Part shown: positions 56,734 through 64,000 of the stretch, in pieces
Numbering within the stretch: position 1 is the stretch's first letter
How the letters are laid out: each line of letters starts with the position of its first letter
From: Sipunculus nudus
Taxonomy: Eukaryota; Annelida; Sipuncula; Golfingiida; Sipunculidae
Length of the DNA: 64,000 bases
Direction: 5' to 3'
Assembly (NCBI GenBank): GCA_026874595.1
Contig: CM049314.1
Location: forward strand, 15,618,729 to 15,682,728
Notes under the pieces: generated by a model
What the model was told of the DNA's origin: nothing
Databases searched by the model: none
The model's input: the letters and a program-made list of their open reading frames with translations, nothing else
Translations under genes and position numbers: made by a program

Positions 56734-57306
56734 ATGGCTGCTGCCAAGTTACCTCTGCATGTATTAGATGTATTATTCTCATATCTGGACATAGAGGATC
56801 TTAGGAACTGTTCCCTGGTGTGTAAAAGTTGGTACAAATTCTTAAACGATGAAAACAATGATGTGTGGCGGCTACATTGTATCAGGAAGCTGGCTGAGGA
56901 GGCCTTAAAATCGGACCTACTGTCAAACGTTCCGACATACAAAGCAAAACTTCGAGCTTTCTATCATGCCTGGAATCCAAACGATTGTTCACGAAATATT
57001 TACATTAAAAACAATGGCTTCACACTACACAGAAATCCAGTAGCGCAAAGTACGGACGGTGCTAGAGGTAAAATCGGCTTCAAAACGGGCCGGCATTGTT
57101 GGGAGGTATGGTGGGAGGGTCCGCTAGGGACTGTTGCTGTAATAGGTATAGCTACAAAAGCTGCACCAATGCAGTGCCATGGTTACTTAGCACTCCTAGG
57201 CAGCGATGATCAAACGTGGGGCTGGAACCTGGTTGACAATCATCTCTTGCACAACGGCGATAATCAAGGAAATTATCCCATGCTTAACAATGCACCTAAA
57301 TATCAG
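56734..57306 (+). CDS. FBXO45: FBXO45 exon 1
   Basis: 191 codons from [15 protein letters not shown] to NNAPKYQ, ending CAG|GTAGGT in phase 0. It contains the whole F-box and most of the SPRY domain. Confidence 0.96.
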
Positions 57307-60300
57307 GTAGGTATAGACAACCACCGTTCCTTGGATTCAGTTCCTTCATATACAGGTATCATTTGTTAATATCATGTTTTTATTTCAGATCGAGTCATCT
57401 TTCATCTCACATTCATCCCTGCATGGGCCAGAATTTAGAGCCCCTCCAACACAACAAACCTCGAACCCACAAATGCGCCCTGCAGTTGCGAACACCCACC
57501 CTTACCTGGGAGAATCTACATCCCACTTACCGTACATAGAAAAAAACTGGCCTGCACACATACCTTTCAGCCCACCCAGTATTTTTACTGAAAATTCTGC
57601 CTGCATCCAAGCTGCAAATAAACAAGTTTTAATAAAAATTAAAGTGTCTAGGCAACCGACGCTGCTTTAATTAATATTATTAGCACTTGTGTATTTCAGT
57701 TATAAACACACACTTTTAATTTTATTGCTGTCCTTTACAATACTGACGTTACAGACCATAGAGATTTTCAGTATTTTTTAATATTGTACAAAATATATAA
57801 AAAAAATTACTTTTTAGTCAAAATAGCTAGGTTGATAATGGCCAGGATAAAAAATGGCCAAGTAAACACTTTATAATATGAAAAGAAACTCCTCAGAAAA
57901 TGCAGCATCACCATGTATCATAAATCAAACCAGGGTAAACAGTTTTTAGCTCAGCTGACTGTAAATTGTCTGAGCTATAGTGATGGTCCTCATTCCCTTG
58001 GCTGTCCAGCCTGCTGAACCTCTGTTAACAGGGCACATTTTTTAAACCATTAGACCTACAAATCCAAAATTGGGTCACTGCGACTTTATTCTTTCATGAA
58101 ATTACACAAAAACCTCCATTTTCCATAAAAAACTATTGTTACACTTCTAGACTGTCCACTATGTGAACCACTGGTGTTGTTTCATTCAAATTTGGCTTAC
58201 ATGGTGTGCAGTATATTACCTATGCACTTGCCAGATTTAACTTGGCAAAATTTTCTCCAGCAAGCCCTTTAAATTTGTGCACAGATTCTGAATTTTGAAA
58301 ATAATTTCCCCAAAATTGGACAAGTTTCAGAAGTTTTAAAGGAAGCCATATCATATTAAAACTGTATAACCTGTTGGTCACAAAAGGCAAAGACTGCATT
58401 CCAGGCAGGCTTCACATAGAAGCCCACCTGCTGCGCTAGAGGAACTGGGCCACAGCAATGGAATCAGATGCCTTGTAACCAGAGAACACTCCCCCAAGCT
58501 GATGCCACACTGTGTAACAATACAAGAGATATAATATATTTCAGAGTTTAATTCATAGATTCTAGAATTGTTGATACATTTTGATGTTTGATATAACAAG
58601 TGGTTGACCTCATTCACTCATTCATCTACCACTGAGTGATATTTAGTTTCTTAAGTTTTGTTATCTCATTTTTGTATCACCATCAGTGCAGATACTGTAG
58701 ATGATATAAGAAAGGAACATCTTTGTTCGTTCTATCAACATTTATTAAACTTATTATTGATTTTTAAAAAGTAAATAAAAGTGGAATCTGAAATAAAAAG
58801 CTTGAATATAATGTTACCTCATTCATTATCAGTTAAATTTGATGAAAATCAGGACCTTGAATTATAAATTTTTTCATGTAAATCCTTTGTAAATCATTTG
58901 ATTCTGTTAAAAATTGTAGTCATATAAAACCAACTCATTCTGCTAATATAATTTATTATTCCTTGCAAAATATAAATTCAGCTTGAGTAAATGAATCATT
59001 TGCATGCTAAGACAAGTAAAATTAGTAAAGCTATTTTATAAATATGTTTGTTGACCGTGATAATAACTGTGTAGGTCATGTACTTGCACTGAAAAAAGTT
59101 TATTTTGAAATTAATCAATTTATGGCTTGGATTGCTATAACACATTGTGATCAATTACTAATATTATGTAATTTATATATTAAAGTATCACTCAATGTTT
59201 ATACCCTTTTTAGGTTAAATGACCTTTTTGAAACTGGCTCGCCGTTTCAAACTATGTATTGAATCATTAAACTATTATATTGTTTTTTCAGACCTGTATC
59301 ATAATTGTCATACAATGTTACATCATGTATAATCATTGTAGGTGCACAAACAACATCACATGCTTTTAGAACCAAGAGAAAGGGAATTACACATGCTTAA
59401 TAATGTTGCAGGTATAATCATAATAATATGGCAGACTCAATAATACAGTGAAACCCTTCTACAGGGGACAGTCACAGGACTGGATGATTTGTCTGTCATC
59501 CATGATTTTCAACGTACATTTTATATGTGAATAAATTTTATGATGACATTTTTTAAAATAATATTTTCAAAATTATGAGGCTGTAAGTCTGTTACGTAAA
59601 TTTTATTTGGGTCACTAACATTATTATTTGATGGAAAAAACATTTATGTCAGCAGCAGTACTTGTACTTGTATGCCGTGATGTCGGGATGCATCGTGCAT
59701 ATCCTTTTATACTGTCAAAATTCATAAATACTCACTCTTCTCCTGATCTAAAAAGAGTCATGGATTAAACAAAAATTTTTGACATTTCTCTATAGTTCTC
59801 ATTCATTGATAAATACAGGCGAATAAATAAAGATGAATAAGGATGGGATATCCTACATCCCTTGTGATTGGACGGTGTGACTTGTATTGTATTCATGTGG
59901 CTTCTTATATAATCGGTGATTGGTTCATGAATGGTGATTGGTCACATTTTCATCAGTTCAAGAAAAGCATTATTTATTTTTCCACCAAAAAACATGAGGT
60001 TGTGTGATCTGTTCAAAAACTATTGGCACATCTTTTAGCACTGTCAACTAGGCAGTGTTGTCACACACAGGGAAATCCCCTGTGACTAAAAATGCTAGAT
60101 CTCATCAAAAGCTTAGCATTTCTGACACTGTCACCTAAGTGAAGAATAAAAACGAGTTCTTTCTAAATTTTGGCTGTGATGTCACACTTTGCACCAACCA
60201 ATCAATCACATCAGGACCTGGCCAGTCTCTGTTCTGGATGAAATCCACCATGCACATAACATGACCAGTTAGGTCAACCTTGGTTTTACCTATTGGGGTT

Positions 60301-63300
60301 TAGGGCCATTTCACGGTATTTTTTTGTCACGGACAGGACAGACATGGACAGTTTTGGGTTCATAGTTTAAAACTAACTGGCAAGTAACTTCATGAATAAG
60401 GACCAACAGAGGTACATTACCCTAAGGACTTCTGCTGAAGTGTCAGACATTGGCTCACCTGCATCACTTGGTAATTATATCTTTCTAAATTCTAATTAAG
60501 TGTCAAGGACGGGACACCATTTCGACATACATTTAAGGTTACATGTTTTAAAAAGAAATTCCTGCTCATCTAACATTAGTAAAGTATGTTTGTTCTCATC
60601 ATATGTTAGCCTTAAGAGTTAGTTTTGTAACAAATAAGGTGTTATTCTTATTTCTGTCAAATATTTTCTCTACTTGCTAATTAAGTGGCGTCACAGATGG
60701 GACAAAAATTTAGTCACGGACAGGACAGTTTTGTCAAAGATCTTGCCTGGGCAAAAAAAAAATCCTTTTTTTTTTAAGGTAAATTCCAAACAGTTGACAG
60801 CATATCTTTCAGTTTTAAACCAAGATTTACTTATTCACTCATTTTTAAAGAGATAATATGTCTATATTAAATAAATTAAACAATTTAATATAAGATTTAT
60901 ATATATCGAAGTCATGCAACCCACTTGCCAGTGGTAACTGATAGTTAAATTTGGACCAGTTCTTTAATTTTCAAAGTTTAGATGGTGATTGACTGGAAAT
61001 AAGAGCAAAACATGAAAAAAAATCTGTATATGAGCTTCCATTTAAAAATGCTTAAGTCTGGATGACTTGAGAAATATTTAGTCAGTCATGTCAGAAGATA
61101 ATGCCCCTCTCCTGGCCGACTTTTTATGCTGTTTTGAATGGATGTGATCAGTTTCACACACCCCTGAAATGATTATGAATGTCCAAGTTGCAGTTGATAT
61201 AACAAAATTTTATCACATTAGCCTGTAGTTATTTTGTACTTCAGTCCTAGGAGGAAAAACTAAGAGTTTGTGTCAAGAAAAGCTTTTCTGAAAAAAATAT
61301 TGAAACTTTTTAAAGTTAAATGTCACAGACGGGACAAATATCATGATGACAGAAAAATACAGCATCATAACAGATTATTATATATCATTAACATGCCATA
61401 AATATTTAAGGACCTTTGGTCACTTCATCAGTATGTTCGATAATTAGGAGTTTTGGTTAGATAATTAATTCAATTTTTAATTTGTCCAGTCCGTGACATG
61501 AAATTACAAATTTTTTAAAACGTTTGGTTTAAAACTAATGAAATCCTAAAAAAAGTCTCTTGAAATGTGTACTGTGTTAAAATATAAAAGCTTATTGTTC
61601 AATTAGATCAATTGTTTTAACGATTCTCACAATTTTTTCCCTACTTTTGTATCGCAAATACTGTGAAATGCCCCTTTACCTTTGAACCTTATTTGAAAGG
61701 ACTGACACTTCAGCAGCTACCAAGGAAATAAGAGGTCGTCATTCTAAGCTATGACTGACCACATCAGTCACCAAACAGGTGAATAATTAATGTCTTTAAT
61801 CTAAAACCCCTGACCAGGCTGGAGGTATGACCCTTGACCACTTTTAAACACTAAGCAAAGCAATTACATTAGTATCCTCTGTTCTATGAAAGAATATTGT
61901 AGCCCGGAATCATGATGACAGTGTTACTTCAGTGAAAGTTTGGCATTATGAAAACTTCGCAACTACTGTCACTTTTTGGGCAGCACTTTGAATAATGGTT
62001 TAAACAAACTTATAAAAGTCGAGATTGCAAACATGAAAGGAAATGGAGTGCAAATGTCTATTGTTTATTGCTACCTGTATCAATAATAAGATTTTAAAGT
62101 GGTGAGAAGATAACCAGAAGCAAAGCATATTTCCAGTCACACCATATAATTTGTATTGACACCGGCCATTCCAGCAGTGAGGTGTCAATTAGTGGAGGTG
62201 AATTTAGCTTTTTGGCAGACAAATTTACATTTACATTTTCAAGTGCGATTTTGGTTGTCTTATATTTAGTACTTGATTATCACCAAACAGCAGGGCCATG
62301 TCCACTAAGCTGTTTAAATGATAATATAAATAAAAAAAAACAAGTAATAATAGAAATTATTAGGACATTTTGCATTTGCTAAAATTTTACAAAATCCAGA
62401 TGAGCGCCATGACCCATGGGTCCCATATTTACTGGAGCACTGACCTATTCATATGATAAATGCTGTGTACATACTATTGATCATTCTTTTTGTGTCTTAG
62501 TAATGCTGATTGTCCTTCTGTGTGTCTTAGTAATGCTGTATGTCCTTCTGTGTGTCTTAGTAATGCTGTTTGTCCTTCTGTGTGTCTTAGTAATGCTGTT
62601 TGTCCTTCTGTGTGTCTTAGTAATGCTGTTTGTCCTTCTGTGTGTCTTAGTAATGCTGTTTGTCCTTCTGTGTGTCTTAGTAATGCTGTTTGTCCCTCTG
62701 TGTGTCTTAGTAATGCTGTTTGTCCTTCTGTGTGTCTTAGTAATGCTGCTTGTCCTTCTGTGTGTCTTAGTAATGCTGTTTGTCCTTCTGTGTGTCTTAG
62801 TAATGCTGTTTGTCCCTCTGTGTGTCTTAGTAATGCTGTTTGTCCCTCTGTGTGTCTTAGTAATGCTGTTTGTCCTGTGTGTCTTAGTAATGCTGTTTGT
62901 CCTTCTGTACAAGATATTCCTGTCTTAGTAATGCCATTTGTCCTTCATTACAAGACTTTCCTTTCTTAGTAATGTTGTTTGTCCTTCTTTACAAAATTTT
63001 TCCTGTCTTAGTAATTTTGTTTTTCCTTCTTAAAAAGATTTTCCTGTCTTAGTAATGCTGTTTGTCCTTCTTTACAAGATTTTCCTGTCTAAGTAATGCT
63101 GTTTGTCCTTCTGTTCAAGATATTTCTGTCTTAGTAATGCTGTTTGTCCTTCTGTTCAAGATATTCCTGTCTTAGTAATGCTGTTTGTCTTCTGTACAAG
63201 GTATGTCTATCTTTGTAATGCTGTTTGTCCTCCTTTTCAGGTTGGGGAGAGGATACGAGTCATATTAGATTGTGAAGATAATACATTAGCATTTGAGAAG

Positions 63301-63316
63301 AATTATGAATTTTTAG
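56734..63316 (+). CDS. FBXO45: F-box/SPRY domain protein 1, exons 1-2 (partial, 3' end outside window)
   Basis: Substrate receptor of an unusual SKP1-containing ubiquitin ligase. In animals FBXO45 pairs with the large RING protein MYCBP2/PAM/Highwire and acts at synapses and in neuronal development. Exon 1 gives 191 codons and exon 2 (phase 0 in, phase 1 out) another 25, so 216 residues against 286 in human; the missing end should hold the last SPRY strands. An F-box occupies about residues 3-50 ([31 protein letters not shown]). The SPRY domain starts about residue 95, with [20 protein letters not shown] and [20 protein letters not shown]. The intron is 5.9 kb. The start ATG at 56734 sits in AACATGG and begins MAAAKLP, as the family does. 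Confidence 0.95.
57389..57670 (+). CDS. Possible alternative terminal exon of FBXO45
   Basis: A good acceptor, TTTTTATTTCAG|ATC, lies 82 bases after the exon 1 donor and is in the same phase (0). It opens 94 codons ([20 protein letters not shown]...) to a TAA, with AATAAA at about 57617 and 57631. The stretch is less AT-rich than its surroundings. No domain is recognised. If used, it would replace the end of the SPRY domain. It may equally be chance. Confidence 0.3.
   Translation: MESSFISHSSLHGPEFRAPPTQQTSNPQMRPAVANTHPYLGESTSHLPYIEKNWPAHIPFSPPSIFTENSACIQAANKQVLIKIKVSRQPTLL
57671..62480. other. FBXO45 intron 1
   Basis: No exon recognised. 57948-58330 is a dispersed element beginning TTTTAGCTCAGCTGACTGTA, the reverse of the terminus at 31745. 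A loose family of TGTCACGGACAGGACA-like motifs recurs between 60326 and 61500. Confidence 0.5.
62485..63240. repeat. 30-bp array leading into the FBXO45 exon 2 acceptor
   Basis: About fourteen regular 30-bp units of TGTGTGTCTTAGTAATGCTG plus TTTGTCCTTC (62490-62900), then ~40-bp variants including TTCTGTTCAAGATATTCC. The last unit supplies the true acceptor: TAATGCTGTTTGTCCTCCTT then TTCAG|. Every unit therefore contains a pyrimidine tract and a TTAG or CAAG acceptor-like end, but no exon 2 coding bases. Long open frames in it are a by-product of the 30-bp period. Confidence 0.92.
63241..63316 (+). CDS. FBXO45: FBXO45 exon 2
   Basis: Twenty-five codons plus one base, [20 protein letters not shown] then NYEFL, matching [26 protein letters not shown]. 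The acceptor is CTCCTTTTCAG|GTT and the donor TTAG|GTAAGT. Confidence 0.95.
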
Positions 63317-64000
63317 GTAAGTATGGTGATTGGAAAACCATTTAATATTACACATAATAAATAATAATAATGATGATATAATCATAATAATTACTGTATT
63401 CAATGTTATGTGGCGCTGTCAGAAGTGATTATTTTACCCAGTTCTTGTACCCTAACAAGCGCCATTACAAAACACTCGGCAAAGTGACCACCATGGGGTA
63501 ACCGATATGGCGCAATTTTTAAAAATTAATGCAACCAGACAGAACACTGACATGTCTGTGTGAGAACACAAATTTTCTTCTATGTTACAGAAGATTTAGA
63601 TATATTTAGGAGGGAAAGCAATGCTGTTATTAGTAAATTGGTAATGGATAATTCATCATATAAACACTGTGCTGTTCTGTGCTAAGATATGACCCTTTTT
63701 TTTAGCTCAGTTGACTGAAAGTAATCTGAGCTATAGCAATCACTCTATAAGTGTCTGTTTGTCCATCTCAGTAAATAGGGCACAAATTGTAACCACTGAC
63801 ACTAGAAGCTTCTATCCCTTTAGGTCAATGAAAACATCCTTGGAAACCTGAAATTAGGATACTGTGACCTGTAACCTCCAAGCTATGAATAATTAAAAAT
63901 TTGATACAAAACCTCCAGTATCTTGATAATTGATTCATGGATTGTCATGAATCTTGCCTTGAATATTGACAATATCTAGTTTTGTCAGTTTCCTAAAAAT
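63317..64000. other. Start of FBXO45 intron 2
   Basis: No exon recognised. 63703-63990 is another copy of the TTTTAGCTCAG...CTGAGCTATAG dispersed repeat, diverged and running off the window. Confidence 0.55.

Noticed and set aside
62416-62969. Overlapping 143-170 codon open frames on both strands rich in [10 protein letters not shown] or [10 protein letters not shown] repeats
   Set aside because: They are produced by the 30-bp tandem repeat, which has no stop in several frames; no start context, exon structure or domain.

Overview
The window is animal nuclear DNA: AT-rich, intron-rich and crowded with minisatellites, TA/CA microsatellites and non-autonomous transposons. Several dispersed repeats end in TATAGCTCAGATGACT...GTCAGCTGAGCTAAAAA, with GGACG-type pentamer-like tracts beside them. 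From general knowledge that style suggests a mollusc, but the species cannot be named from the sequence.

Two protein-coding genes can be supported, placed head to head about 31 kb apart. On the minus strand, 345-25568 carries the first thirteen coding exons (524 codons, all phases compatible) of mitochondrial intermediate peptidase, MIPEP. They run from the mitochondrial presequence through the HEFGH zinc site to the third zinc ligand; the last exons lie left of position 1. On the plus strand, 56734-63316 carries the first two coding exons of FBXO45, an F-box/SPRY ubiquitin-ligase substrate receptor; its C-terminal exon lies beyond the right edge. The products act in unrelated processes (matrix protein maturation; ubiquitination with SKP1 and MYCBP2-type partners).

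The most unusual signal is inside MIPEP. At seven of thirteen exons (2, 3, 5, 6, 10, 11, 13) the exon-intron junction itself has been amplified into a tandem array filling the neighbouring intron. Each unit carries a copy of the splice donor or acceptor plus 11 to 44 bases of the true exon edge, with the one complete exon at the end of the array. A related array of acceptor-like sequences abuts FBXO45 exon 2. Intron 8 also holds a 5.3 kb, 31-bp satellite with a 1324-bp higher-order period; its monomer contains TGACTCAGATAA.

Layout: 1-25568 MIPEP with intronic arrays and small transposons; 25585-25900 a 45-bp array just upstream of the MIPEP start; 27020-28409 a hAT-like element; 29186-36297 three tandem copies of a 2-2.6 kb element; 38313-42963 a candidate TIR element with CCAACGTTGG clusters; 43190-43395 and 53050-53690 LINE fragments; 47800-51640 a decayed Ty3/Gypsy retrotransposon; 53860-56084 a complete long-TIR (Mutator-like) element with an 8-bp target duplication and a zinc-finger gene fragment; 56734-64000 FBXO45.
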